The notes below the pieces were generated by a model. It saw only the letters and a list, made by a program, of their open reading frames with translations, was not told the DNA's origin and made no database searches. 64,000 bases of DNA, from assembly GCA_040285825.1 (NCBI GenBank), contig JAUPSS010000002.1, forward strand, positions 1,922,001 through 1,986,000, written 5' to 3'. Positions within the stretch are counted from its first letter, which is position 1, and the number at the start of each line of letters is the position of its first letter. Position numbers and translations under genes: made by a program. Below, piece after piece: positions 1 through 10,782 of this stretch. Source of the DNA: Eukaryota sp. TZLM1-RC (taxonomy: Eukaryota; Metamonada: BaSk clade).

Positions 1-788
1 TGTGATAGCAGTACGTTTTCTCCCTTGATTAACCTTGGCTTCACGAAGCTTATTGGTATGTGAGACTTGGTATTTGTACTTCTTTACTTCACCAACGGCA
101 GCATCAACAGAGTCTTGCGTACATTGGATAAGAGAGTGTAGGTTAGCGGCATTGACACTGTTTTGGGAAGGCACAGGCTTGGGATTGGTGATAGATTGGT
201 TGATCAAAAACTTTGATAGCCAAACATTGATAAGGCCAGTATTGTGCACAATGACTGGAAGTTCTGTCCACATATCTTGGAAAGAAAGTTCAGTTTGTTT
301 CAATCTAGGATAAGAGAACAGGAAGGTACATACTGAGAAGCCGTAAAAGTGTGATTACCATAATACTCAAAGAACTTGTCAGAGAGCTTGAATGCTTTGA
401 GAATTATTTGTCCATTGACTGCAGAAGCTGGACAAGCAAGAAGGGTGATTCGGTTGTGCATATCCTTTTGATTTTGATATTGGCCTTCCAATGCGCCAAT
501 ATCGAGAAAGGTACCAATAGAAGACCATCGAAAGCTCCCCACAGGAAAAACATCATGATTGGCTTCACGAAGAGCAGGAAGAATTCTTTCATAATAGTCT
601 CGAACATCAGAAGAATGTTGAGACACTAGAGGATAACAATCAGTGACTTCAAGAACGGAATCATTCTCCATTCCTAATAACTGACCATTACAAAGATTGG
701 ATATGGATTCAAGACCATATTTAAGAAGTTTAAGAACTACTTTACCATCTACGCGGACGGACTCGATCGGTGGAGATGAAGGATCCAT
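1..788 (-). CDS. EIF3H: eIF3 subunit h (MPN domain), 3' end outside window
   Basis: Translation initiation factor 3 subunit h, a non-catalytic MPN-domain protein of the 43S pre-initiation complex. The ATG is at 786-788 and the protein starts MDPSSPPIESVRVDGKVVL. This gives the family pattern of a V-x-V-D-G-x-VVLKLLK strand, then LLGM and the TDCYPL segment. A 29-nt intron at 305-333 (GTATGT...CTAG) joins TFTASQ to LKQTELSFQDMWTELPVIV. After the intron the frame runs open to the window edge and includes INVWLSKFL, which fits the linker of eIF3h. Without splicing the frame stops at 300. The gene is cut by the window start, so the C-terminal helices are not seen. Confidence comes from the whole-domain match remembered for the family, not from a search. 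Confidence 0.88.
305..333 (-). other. 29-nt intron in eIF3h
   Basis: Donor GTATGT and acceptor CCTAG on the minus strand. Removing it restores the eIF3h frame (Q codon split 2+1). Confidence 0.8.
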
Positions 789-1713
789 TATCAGAAAAAA
801 TGAAATAAATATCCTCATCAACATATAATACGTATTTATTGAATTTCCACACTTAATTCTTTAAAACATACAGTTGCTTGTTTCACAATATTTAAATCGA
901 CATACATCATATGTGTTCACTAGTCATCTACTTCCTTGTAACACGGATAGGAGCAGTCCTTGAATGTTTTTGGTACCATATTGTTTGTATTTTGTAAACA
1001 ACTTCTGAACCATTTGCAACGAAATTGTGTAGAGTCACAACTTATACAAAATTTGTATTTGCTTAATGACGACTAATATTCCCTTAATGACGACTAATTT
1101 CCTTTAAATTGTTGAGTGTTGAATTTGAACATTCATTTGTGTTTCCTGCAATTCTGTTCGACTCAAAATTAATCTTGGAATTAAAAAATCTATTTTCCTG
1201 TTCTTGTATTAGGATTGCATAATGGATTCTGAACAAAGGTTGTGGATAAGAGCAGTTTTTCGATAGTTCAAATAAAATGGATAACAGTTAGTTTGCTTTA
1301 AAGACATAAAGCACAGGTGGAAAGTAAAAAACCAGCATCACAATGATCAATATTTCTTGAGAAATATACTAAAGGTTAGTTGTATACTTTTTTAAATTTT
1401 GATTCAGATTTGAATTTAATCAATTATCACGTACTAGTATTAATAACAAGGAGCAACTATCAAGATAGAGTAACAATGCATCTTGAATCTAAAACAACAA
1501 ACTGCAACACTATTCTTTCTTGGTTTCGTGGTAAAAATTGTCAAAATTTGATTTAGTCTTTTGTGTGGTAGAAGAGCTATCCTATTTGAAAGTTTGTTTA
1601 ACTTTGCTTTGAAGGTTTTGTTTGATACAGATCACCTAGTATGATCTACCGAATATCTGTCGAATACTGAAGAAAGTAATGAAAAACCTTTTGCAGATCA
1701 AAATTTGTTTTTC
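789..1713. other. Intergenic, no gene seen
   Basis: AT-rich stretch between eIF3h and a retrotransposon remnant. The only structure noted is a 16-nt direct repeat, CTTAATGACGACTAAT, at 1062-1077 and 1083-1098. No supported ORF or RNA gene was seen. Confidence 0.5.
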
Positions 1714-2575
1714 AGTCGTTGTTATTGGAAAAGGATGTTTGTGACAACAAGTCATCAGATTCTTCACTTTTTGTAACCATTGTACCACGAAGATTTGGAC
1801 TGTGTGCTACTAATGAAGCATTTGTAACAAAAATGAGATTATATTTGAATATCCCATTAATCAATTATTATCAAAAGAAAAATGTATTTGTTCGAATTCA
1901 CCTCAACTCACTTTGCGCCATGCTCTGAATTGCTCTAAATTGATAACTTATCGTTCTTCATTATATGATGCTGTTAGAGACACTGTTTTCAAAATGGCAC
2001 AAACTGCAAGGATATCGTGTATCAAAGAGCCGCTGCTGAAGGAAACACTTTCTCTGAATAATTTTGGTTCTGATGATAGAGGTGATGTATACTGTGATTG
2101 GATTGATAATTCTGAAGCTATTGTTGACTTTGTCTCTGTAATGTTGCAAATGATACTTTGGTTCACAGAAGAAAACTTAATCCTGTGGATGCTCTTGATT
2201 TTAAAGCAAGAGAAAAACATAGAAAATATTTCAAAGATATCGAAGAGGCTAATATCGATAGAAATACACAGCTGGTTTTTATTGCTTTCCCATTTTCGAT
2301 AAATGGAAGATTATCAGTTGAAGCAGAAACTTTTTTGAATGACTTCAAAAAATGGTTTAAGAAAAAACAATGAAAAGATTTGATATTTTTTTATGGCGCT
2401 CTCGGATTCAATTTGCCATTATTAATAGATTACTTCGGTTTTTCGACCGAATTAGAGAAGCTTTAGCTACACAGCAAGCAGATCAAGATTTTGTAGAGGA
2501 AATCTTGGTTCAATGATATTCGTCCCATTAGTTATGAATTAATTCAATTAAGTGTGCATGTTCAATAAATGCCAT
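1714..2575 (+). mobile_element. RLE-type LINE 3' remnant (subfamily B)
   Basis: C-terminal part of a non-LTR retrotransposon protein, broken by frameshifts near 1865-1915 and 2130-2160. It shows the subfamily B signatures: VTIVPRRFGLCATNEAF, a degraded zinc motif around 1890-1940, FGSDDRGDVYCDWIDNSE (nuclease-like core) and a tail ending QQADQDF. Near-identical copies lie at 23535, 33044, 36592 and 43540. It is 5' truncated, starting at the LLLEKDVC segment as the other B copies do. Confidence 0.8.
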
Positions 2576-3072
2576 TAACTAAAAACGATTGATAAAAGTA
2601 GTAATTCATTGACAAATCAAAGCAAAAGTTCAAAAGTAAGAACCATAAAAGACAAAAGGCAGATATTTGAGGTGGTGAAAGAAATTGTCACTGAAGAAGA
2701 ATGATTTCCACCAAATTGGGAAACATGCTTTTAACTTTCATTTTATCAACATTGGTTCTCTGCATGCTCACTGGTCTATCCTAACCATGTAGAGCTTCCA
2801 CCTCTACCAGCATATTCGATGATAATTATCACACCATTAGCAATTTATTACACAATAATATAGCTTTGAATAGGAAAAGTGAATTTTCCTCAACCACACC
2901 TATTCTAATGGAATCCAATGCAAAATTTAAAGACGTACTTTGTTGAATTGTGTATGCTGAACAAGAGAAAATGTAAATGAACAGCTGTTATCCATATTGT
3001 CTCCTACCGCCAAAAAACACAGACTTGATTATGCATAAATTTACATAAAAACAAAAAGCGATTTAAAATACA
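2576..3072. other. Intergenic, no gene seen
   Basis: AT-rich 3' flanking DNA between the LINE remnant and the DNAL1 3' end. Nothing further can be supported. Confidence 0.5.
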
Positions 3073-3603
3073 CTACAAAAGCAGACCATCAAGTTTTCGT
3101 AGATTAGGCAAACGTTGAGCCAGATCTTGTCTGTATGTTTCTGTTTGCGCAACAGGATTACCCACCAACACCAACTCCTCCAACGGTAATGGTGAGAGTC
3201 TGTCAATCTCTGATAGAGATGAAACAGAGTTGTTACTAATGTACAAAACCTTGAGGTTCTTCAGCTTCTCGATACCAGCCAAACGCTCAATGTTATTGTA
3301 TGATATCCATAGTTGTTCAAGAGATGCGGAAACGGCCTCCAAGTTCTCCAACCTTTTAATTTTATTTCTACCCAACGATAGTATTTTGAGATTACGGAGA
3401 CCTTGAAGGTTACCAATGCGTTCTATTGCATTTGAGGAGAGGGATAGATGTTCACAAGCTACCAATGTATTGATAGATGCATCAAATTTGTCAATTGGTG
3501 GAAGACATCCATTTAATTTGACATGGACAGCTTCAGATGCGACGCATTGGTGCTTTTCTTCAAAATGTTTAATGGCTTCTTTACAAGTAGTAGGTTTAGA
3601 CAT
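3073..3603 (-). CDS. DNAL1: Axonemal dynein light chain 1 (LRR, LC1)
   Basis: A 176-aa leucine-rich-repeat protein matching outer-arm dynein light chain 1, which binds the motor domain of an axonemal dynein heavy chain. Visible family marks are the N-terminal [13 protein letters not shown], then [58 protein letters not shown] and [11 protein letters not shown], ending in a LRRNPVA-like capping turn and LRKLDG. The length suits the family (about 190-200 aa), and the C-terminus after LDGLLL is slightly short. It means the organism has a motile flagellum. It is divergent from the CH-domain gene at 3747, with 143 bp between start codons. Confidence 0.93.
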   Translation of the reverse strand: MSKPTTCKEAIKHFEEKHQCVASEAVHVKLNGCLPPIDKFDASINTLVACEHLSLSSNAIERIGNLQGLRNLKILSLGRNKIKRLENLEAVSASLEQLWISYNNIERLAGIEKLKNLKVLYISNNSVSSLSEIDRLSPLPLEELVLVGNPVAQTETYRQDLAQRLPNLRKLDGLLL

Positions 3604-3746
3604 TGTTCACTAGCTTATAGAAGAATTGAAGTTGTGTAAAAGGGGAGAAAAGAAAATGGCCCTTGTCCAGGAAGACCTTTTGTATTGTCATTCTATTTGT
3701 AAACAAATACTATCAGGCTTCTTGACTACTATCCAGTTCGACCTTT
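3604..3746. promoter_or_regulatory. Bidirectional promoter region, DNAL1 / CH-domain gene
   Basis: Only 143 bp separate the divergent ATGs, so the promoters must share this DNA. An upstream ATG at 3656 opens a short frame that does not join the CH-domain frame without splicing. A small intron here cannot be excluded. Confidence 0.45.
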
Positions 3747-6548
3747 ATGCCACCACAGCAGCTGGTCTTTTGGTTCAATTCTTTAGAATTTCCTTCTTGT
3801 CTTATAGTTGATGATGTTTTAGATTTAAGTGATGGTGTTGCTGTGTCTGACATTGTCCATCATTATATCGCTCCTCTTTCCTTTGATGATGACCTCATCT
3901 CTCAGTCTGGTACTCCCGCTGCAGCTGAACGATTCCGTGCTTCCTTGGAAGCCATTCATAACACACCATCTCTACTGCGGGATCTTCCACTGGAATTCCG
4001 TGATGTAGATGTCATTTGCTCCTTAGTAGCTGGTGATGACAGACTCTTAACCTCCTTTGGTAATTTTCTGATGGAATCTGTCAATAAATTGAAAACCAAA
4101 AAACTTAAACCAGAAGATCACAACAAGAACTCCTTTTCCCAACCAAGCCGTCTTTCCAAAAGTGGAAAGTCTTTATCAATACCCCCGAAAATCCGAACTA
4201 CTAGTCCTAAACGAATGAAATTGATGAAGAAAGATGAACAAAAGTCTGACGAGGTCAAGAGTGTCAAGAAGATGGCCTCTTTCCAACTCTTACCAGGGGA
4301 TTTCAGGAGGAGTGGCTCTAATGGTAGGAAGGAAGAGGTTAAGAAGGAGGTGAATGATGATGAAAAAATGGTTGAAAAGGTCAAAAATAGTTCAAAAGGA
4401 TTTAATACCGCTAAACGGCGTGGTCAATCAAATAATCAATCAAATAATCAATCAAATGTTCAATCAAATGTTCAATCAAATGTTCAATCAATGACCACTC
4501 TGGACCCATCATTTGATTACTTTTCAGATGGCCCTCAAGTCACCCCACTCACCAACTTCCAAAAGAACTGTATTAATTTTGTCAATCAATCACTGAGACT
4601 TTCCTTGACCATTTCCTGTGTTGAGGATTTTAAGCTTCAGTTTTCTGATGGTGTATTACTCTCTAATTTGGTTGCCAAATTAGAAAAAATCACTCCTAAT
4701 ATTCCCGGCACTGAATCCAATCCAAAGTCCACGGCAGCAAAGTTGGCCAACTTTGAAAGGGCTCTGGCAATTCTAAGAAAAAATAAAAAACTGGACCCAC
4801 TTTTATTGTTTTCAGGGCGGAATTTATTAAATAACTTGGATTCTTTTTTTAAACTGTTGAGTGATTTAAAAAATGTTTATAAAGATAGAAGCATTTCAAG
4901 ACCACGGGCATCATCACGCCGTCAATCAAATCACCAATCAAATCACCAATCAACCTGGCCTTCACGGTCAGTATCTCGGTCAAAAAAGGAAAGTGTCACA
5001 GTAAATAACATTGTTTCTATCAATTTTGATTGGTTGATTGGTCTAAATTTTACCTCAGACAAGGATCCTCAAAATTTAACAGCTGATCCCTACTCCATCT
5101 CGGTGTTGTTCTCCAAAATTTCCAGATTCTTCAGTCCAAGAAAGTCTTCTCCGGCCAAACGTTCGCGGACACTTTTTGGCGCAAGAAAAAGTTTGGCGGA
5201 CTCCTTGGCCGAATTGGAAAGGATCAAGCTCCTGTCAAGGCAAAATATTGAGTTTTCAGATGAAATTTTGGCGGGTGACGACTCTATATTTTGGAAAACA
5301 ATTGATTCGATTAGACTGAGATCACAATCGTTGTCAAGTCGTTCTGTCAAATTGAGATCACCTTCTCCAGTTTCTACACCTTTGTTTTCAAACTCGTTAC
5401 GTGACGAGGAGGTTGTTAACCGTCTTGACACGTGGTTACGTGATAGGGTCATAATCAAACGTCATCAAACAATTAAAACGATTAATTATGACCTATTGGT
5501 GGTCAAATTGGCTCAATCTTTTACTAAAGTTACAGGGCTCATGCACAAGCCATCTACTGAGAATCACAAACGGCATAATAGAATTAGGGTCTTCAAAAGT
5601 CTTCTTTCGGTGATCAAAAGTCCTACTGGAAGGTCAGAATTATCACGTTATCGAGAAGAATTTGTCGATGGTCAGTTTTTGATGTTTTTGGATAGTTTTA
5701 GACGTCTACTTTTGCTGGAGGAACCAAAAGGTAGCCAAAAAAGTACCCTCAATCAATCAAATACACAGTCAAAAACTCAATCAATTAACCAATCAAACAA
5801 GACTTTTTCCTCAAGACTGGTCAAAACTCTGCCAATCAATCACTCAATCAATCACTCCAGTTTAGAGACTTCCTTTGACTTTGATTCGGAAAGTGATTCT
5901 GAACCTTCGACGTTTTCATTACGGAAACCTAATTTGTCGATTTCCATTCCTGACACTAATCTGAGCTCTAACTCCCCATGCCGAAAATTTTCCCCTGTCA
6001 CTTCTACAGGAAGTTTAGTCAGTCATGGTGGTTTTCTTCCATATTCATTGGAGGTTCCTAAAGTGCCAAATAATTCAACACTCAATACAAGTAGCTCGTG
6101 TTTATCAACAGAAGCCCAGAATTTATTCGATTGGTTGACTTCCCTTGACCTTCATTTATCTTCTGCTCTAGCACTAGATGATGATCCCATCTCTGAGATT
6201 GACGGGACCTTTCTCTGTAAGTTGTTGTCAAAGCTAGAAAGGAGAGAGATTGCTGGTTTTCAGTCTGATGCCAGTCATCAAGGAACTAAGCTGTTGAATC
6301 TTCGACTTTTTCTGAGAACATTGGCTTCACTTCCGTGTGCTTCTTCTATCACCCATACAGATGAACATTCTCTTTTTAGAGGAGATCGGGAGGAAGTTAT
6401 TGGTCTTTTGCAAGGTTTGAGGAATAGCTACAAGTTTATAAAAACTGAATCTTTAAGCAGCACACCAATATTGACTACTACTAAAGAAATCAATAGTGCA
6501 AGGTCAAATTCCACATCTGATAGGCTCAGAATGATGATGAATTTTTGA
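3747..6548 (+). CDS. Large protein with about five CH-like domains and Q/S/N linkers
   Basis: A 933-aa intronless ORF. The N-terminus (residues 1-110) looks like a CH or NN-CH domain: LVFWFNSLEF, then DLSDGVAVSDIVHHYI. Further CH-like blocks appear at about residues 265-385 (FQKNCINFVNQSL, then FSDGVLLSNLVAKLEKI), 420-530 (INFDWLIGLNF, weak), 555-665 (VVNRLDTWLRDRV, weak) and 780-895 (AQNLFDWLTSLDL, then GTFLCKLLSKLE). The blocks are joined by basic, Ser-rich linkers with repeated NQSN / NHQS / INHS units. CH domains bind microtubules or actin. The divergent dynein light chain suggests a flagellar or cytoskeletal role, but that is inference. I do not know an orthologue with this layout. The start is the first ATG of the frame after an in-frame stop at 3723. 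Confidence 0.7.
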   Translation: MPPQQLVFWFNSLEFPSCLIVDDVLDLSDGVAVSDIVHHYIAPLSFDDDLISQSGTPAAAERFRASLEAIHNTPSLLRDLPLEFRDVDVICSLVAGDDRLLTSFGNFLMESVNKLKTKKLKPEDHNKNSFSQPSRLSKSGKSLSIPPKIRTTSPKRMKLMKKDEQKSDEVKSVKKMASFQLLPGDFRRSGSNGRKEEVKKEVNDDEKMVEKVKNSSKGFNTAKRRGQSNNQSNNQSNVQSNVQSNVQSMTTLDPSFDYFSDGPQVTPLTNFQKNCINFVNQSLRLSLTISCVEDFKLQFSDGVLLSNLVAKLEKITPNIPGTESNPKSTAAKLANFERALAILRKNKKLDPLLLFSGRNLLNNLDSFFKLLSDLKNVYKDRSISRPRASSRRQSNHQSNHQSTWPSRSVSRSKKESVTVNNIVSINFDWLIGLNFTSDKDPQNLTADPYSISVLFSKISRFFSPRKSSPAKRSRTLFGARKSLADSLAELERIKLLSRQNIEFSDEILAGDDSIFWKTIDSIRLRSQSLSSRSVKLRSPSPVSTPLFSNSLRDEEVVNRLDTWLRDRVIIKRHQTIKTINYDLLVVKLAQSFTKVTGLMHKPSTENHKRHNRIRVFKSLLSVIKSPTGRSELSRYREEFVDGQFLMFLDSFRRLLLLEEPKGSQKSTLNQSNTQSKTQSINQSNKTFSSRLVKTLPINHSINHSSLETSFDFDSESDSEPSTFSLRKPNLSISIPDTNLSSNSPCRKFSPVTSTGSLVSHGGFLPYSLEVPKVPNNSTLNTSSSCLSTEAQNLFDWLTSLDLHLSSALALDDDPISEIDGTFLCKLLSKLERREIAGFQSDASHQGTKLLNLRLFLRTLASLPCASSITHTDEHSLFRGDREEVIGLLQGLRNSYKFIKTESLSSTPILTTTKEINSARSNSTSDRLRMMMNF
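4424..4491 (+). repeat. 12-bp coding minisatellite (CAATCAAATAAT-like)
   Basis: Five to six copies of a CAATCAAAT(A/G)(A/T)T unit encode an NQSN/VQSN run in the CH-domain protein. Shorter runs of the same CAATCA core recur at about 4921-4950, 5749-5800 and 5836-5855. Confidence 0.85.
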
Positions 6549-6671
6549 TTGATTTTGTATATTTTTTTCTTCATTTTGTATATTAATTTTTAAGATCCAA
6601 ATAAATATTTTTTATTTTAAATTCCACTTATATAGTTCCAAATTATACTAAACGAAACAATTAAACTAAAA

Positions 6672-9600
6672 CTAAAAAACGGAACGAGGGGATTTTTTTA
6701 AATGAGACAGTAGTGCTAAAAGAAGCAAGCAAGACAGTGACGATAGTAAAAATGCCAAGAATATTTGCAAATTCGAATGACGCGATGGTGACGTCACCAA
6801 CAGTTGATGACGTGATGGATGGAGAGTAACAACCACTGGAAAGTTTTTGGATCCATAGTCTTTAATATTGACCAATCTCTCATCCATCATCTCTGGAACT
6901 TTTGGTTTTTGCTTCAACTTGATCTTCTCTCCATGACTAACAATAGTTTTGGGTTCATTCTTAACCCCACTTTCCCCAAACCTGACAACAAAAGTGGCCA
7001 CTTCTTGAGGACGAAGAAAATCAGGCTTACTCATTGAAAATGAACTCAACTTTTCATTGAGGGAATTTACCTTCAAATTAGCGCTTCTTTGTGTAGCAAG
7101 TTCAGTTGAATCACTAAGTTTGAGAACTCCATTTGGTTTGTAGCTAAATTCTGGAAGTTTGTTCAAAGTCAACGATCTTCTCTCAACAAAAGAAGTGGGT
7201 CTAGCAAATAATCCAGGAACTTCTACTGCTGCTCCTTCAAGTGTAGTATAGTCGTAATCACCATTGATTAAAGATGAATCGAGTTCTTCTTCAGTTGGTT
7301 GTATTGAAGGCATAACTCGTAAAACAACTTCATCAGAACGACTTGGAGAAATAGAAAGAATTCTTAAATTATTTGGTAAATACTCAAACAAATGAATTGG
7401 CTCTGACTCTATTAGTTTGTTAGAAAAAAAACAAAGTGGTCTATATTCAAAAATAGAACCAAAAGAGGAATCAAACAGGTAATCACCATCAAAAATTATG
7501 GAAAACTCAACTTTTGAAATACTAGAATCCTTATGACCTTGACCAATTCCTCGCCCATCATCATCCTTAAGGTTTCTCGCCACCATAACTTCAATGTAAT
7601 TGTCCTCAGCTCGGGCTCCAAGTGCCTGGGAATGGTACAATGCCATGGAGGACTTTTCAGAGGTAAGAGCTGAGTATCGAACAGAAGGGAAGTAATCAGC
7701 AGCGATTGAATCAGAATGGGAGCTTCTGAGAACTAATTCAAGTCCATTATCAGTCCAGAAATCAATCTTTTTTGATTGAAAATGATTGGAAGCAAATCGA
7801 ACCACGATTTCCTGGTTTTCTTTGGCTTGAACGGATAGTTCATAATCCAAAGTAATCACGTCATTAATCACGTGACCGATTGACCATTTGATTGCTAGAC
7901 CAGTGTCGAACCAAACAGTTGCAGAAGAACCTAGGCGATTTTCAGAAATAATGGCATATCTTGCTTTCAATTCCAATGTTCTTGGTTCTTCTAATGGACG
8001 GAAAAGGTAAGCACCTGATCTCTTTGTCGAATATTCTAAAATTTGAGAAGAAATGTCGAATTTTTTGCCCTTGATAGTGACAGAGGAAACTTGTCCTGAT
8101 TTGTCCAGTTCAAAATGCGAATTTTGGCCCATTTCGACCGAAACTTGATTAAATTCATGAATGTCTTTAAAATCAATGACGTGATCACCGCTCAAAATTC
8201 CAAAGTTCTTGACCCCCTTCCATAACTCACCAATCTTATTCATTGAGGTTTCTTTTGAGAAAAGAGTCAACTTTCCTGCTTCTTCCATAAAACCATTTCT
8301 CTTGCAGGGAATGAGATCAAGTTGGGTGACCGAGAAGGGCAGTAAATCAATCAGAACAGAAACTGCAACCTGGTCATCAAGTGACGTGTCAGGGCCATCG
8401 AATGAAGCATGATTGATTGCGGGGGTTACTTTGAAATCAAGATGTTCTCCTTTGCTTGAAACAATGTCAAAACAACGAAATTGGTCATCAATAGTCAAGG
8501 AAAAATCAACAAAAGTCTTGGAAACCTTGTCCGGGTTAACAATCACGACTGTAGAGGGGCCAGACAGTTTCAAATTTTTAATGATTGATCCTTCTGTAAT
8601 GACTTCCAAGCCATCAATAACAACTTTTTCAGTTTCCATAATGGCTGAATCTAACCTTCGATGATAATCAATCAGTGTTTGATGACGTGAAGTTCCTGTA
8701 ATCGCATCATGGTGCTGAACAAGAGAAACCGTTCTTCTGGGTTCTTCCAACCTGGTGATCAAATCATCAACTGATTCTGACCTCTTTTTTGACCCTGCCA
8801 ACGCAGCAGTAACATCAGCAACACGTAGTATCGACTCCGAACTTCTGATCTTTTTCTTTAACACTGGCGAGGTGGAGTAATACCCAGTCCAGTATGCGTC
8901 AGCGTTGTCAGAATAAGGGAAGAAATCCCCATTGTATACAGGAAATTCAACTTTTTCTTCCAACACCTTATCTAAATAAATTTCAGGCGTAGACCAATAA
9001 ATGTCAACGTCATCATATCTTTCATTAATGGAGTTCATCAACATCTCCCAGTTTGCGAACTGTTTTTCAGCCTGCTTGAATTTAAAATCATCACCAACTG
9101 GAACCATGACGTGATTTGATGGATAGGCCTTCGCTTGGTTTCTCAGATCACGAAGTAATTGATCTGCTTTCATCACCACATTGTGCCTACTAATCTGCCA
9201 ATGAACGTCTTCAAAATCAAATCCTTTAGGAGCTGAGTAATGCTTATACAAGACATGAGCAAGTGATCTGGAATGTTTCCCTGCACCTCTGGTTCCTTGC
9301 CACAGAAACTCCATCTGTCTCTGTTGGCGAAGTTTCTCCTTTAGTTTGAAATGTATGCGATTAATGATAACCAGCTCAAAGCCAGAATGAGCAGCAAGTG
9401 CCATAGAAGAGGAGGAATGGCCAAAAGGATCCTATTGTTAGCTAAAATTGTTAACAAAAACACACAATTTGCCAAGAAACTCGGATAGGGGACTTGAAGC
9501 CGAGGACATCACGAATCCATTCTTGACCAGTGGTCAGCTGGAGAGCAATGGATTCGGCAGTAGGGGAAGCTTCGTCGTGAGAAACCCAACCCCCCTGCAC

Positions 9601-9897
9601 GAAGGAGAACTGTCCATTATTGACAAGGCGTCTGAAATCTTCCTGGATGGTAGGGGTTTGAGACTCAAACCAACGAGCAAAGAAAGAAATGTCACTGTAA
9701 CAGAAGTGACGGTCAGGGTTGTCTTTGAGGGCTTTATATACATTGTCCAGAATACGAACAACTTGTTGGTTGTAATATTTATCAAAAGTGTCGAGCCAGC
9801 CAGGGTCAGTATGTGTGAAAGGTGTTAAGTGGAAGTGTGTCTTTCCTGCAGCCAACAGGGGCAGCACTACCAAAATAAGAAGTAGAAAGCGACACAT
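6672..9897 (-). CDS. Lysosomal alpha-mannosidase (GH38), membrane-tailed
   Basis: Glycoside hydrolase family 38 enzyme that removes alpha-linked mannose from N-glycans in lysosome-like compartments. It has two exons (9466-9897 and 6672-9431) and 1063 aa. An N-terminal signal peptide is visible (CRFLLLILVVLPLLAAG). The zinc-binding HTDPGW motif is at about residue 28. Exon 2 opens with DPFGHS, whose Asp is the catalytic nucleophile in GH38. QHHDAITGTSRH (typical of the family) follows further along. The C-terminal half matches the GH38 beta domains. Unusually, the last about 30 residues form a hydrophobic segment followed by KKSPRS, suggesting a type I membrane anchor. It converges with the CH-domain gene across 123 bp. 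Confidence 0.93.
9432..9465 (-). other. 34-nt intron in alpha-mannosidase
   Basis: GTGTGT donor, ATAG acceptor and a GCTAAC branch-like sequence. It falls exactly between WQI and the catalytic DPFGHS. Removing it gives 1064 codons. Confidence 0.85.
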
Positions 9898-9988
9898 AAG
9901 TGTAAAAGCTGTAAAGATAACCTGGAAATAAATTTATCAACTTTATTTTGGTAATCCTCTTTCAAATGCTGAAAGTTTCAAAATCAAA

Positions 9989-10345
9989 CAATACAATGTA
10001 CCTTTATCCAAATTGTCCAGCCAACAGCATAAAAAATACAAATTGTATCCATTTGTATTTTCTCTATTTGGTTCACCTGCTCCCACAGCTGCAGGTTCTT
10101 TGGCAGATTTTGAAATGATTGTAAAGAGAACTAACAGAAATTTCAACAGATTGTATTGGCAAAATAGAATTGTGTTTTCTATTTTTGAGGGGATGTTGAA
10201 GATGGTGTTTGCTGCTTTGCTTTCTCTTGGATCTCACTATGAGAGAGTTGCATCTAGTTATTTTGTTTTGGGAGAGATGGATTATTTAGATGTTGATTTA
10301 TATGTTTTCAGATAAATAAATAAATAAATTTCAAAAAAAACTGTA
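9989..10345 (+). mobile_element. RLE-type LINE 3' end (subfamily A)
   Basis: Encodes the last about 100 residues of a subfamily A element: PLSKLSS, then KLYPFVFSLFGSPAPT, WQNRIVFSIF, LGSHYERVASS and YLDVDL, followed by a TAAA-rich tail (10313-10330). It is 5' truncated and lies in the 5' flank of alpha-mannosidase. Confidence 0.82.
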
Positions 10346-10782
10346 TTTTGGTTCAAAATAGTTCAGTCCAATCACAAACTAGTAAACACACTTAAAATTC
10401 TATTTCTTCCTACCCCAAGTCAGGTCATTGTTTCACAATCAGTCCAAACTCTACCAAAAAACATAGGGCGGTGGTTGCAAGTGTACCAAAAAGAGAAAAT
10501 ACAAATGGATACAAATTGTAATTTGCATGCATTTGGGTGGGTAACTTGATTATTGGACTATATTCTTTGTTTGGATTAGAAATTGTTTCTCCAATCTAAT
10601 CCTATAATTGCAATGTTTATTAACAGCTCAATGCCACTTTAAAAACTTTTTTCTTGAAACGTTTCAAGATGGTGTTATTGTACATATTGTTTCATTTACT
10701 ATAATTTTCAGTATAATTTGAGAGTGAAACAATTGCTGTTAGGCACAATAAAACACAAAAAAAAATACATTTATATAAAAAC
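10346..10782. other. Intergenic with a short antisense LINE scrap
   Basis: At about 10485-10550, the minus strand resembles the NYNLYPFVFSLFG segment of subfamily A elements. The rest is AT-rich with no supported gene. It is the 3' flank of the copper ATPase. Confidence 0.45.

Noticed and set aside
10013-10315. Host gene of about 100 aa upstream of alpha-mannosidase
   Set aside because: The sequence matches the C-terminus of subfamily A LINE copies at 44463 and ends in a TAAA tail, so it is a retrotransposon fragment.
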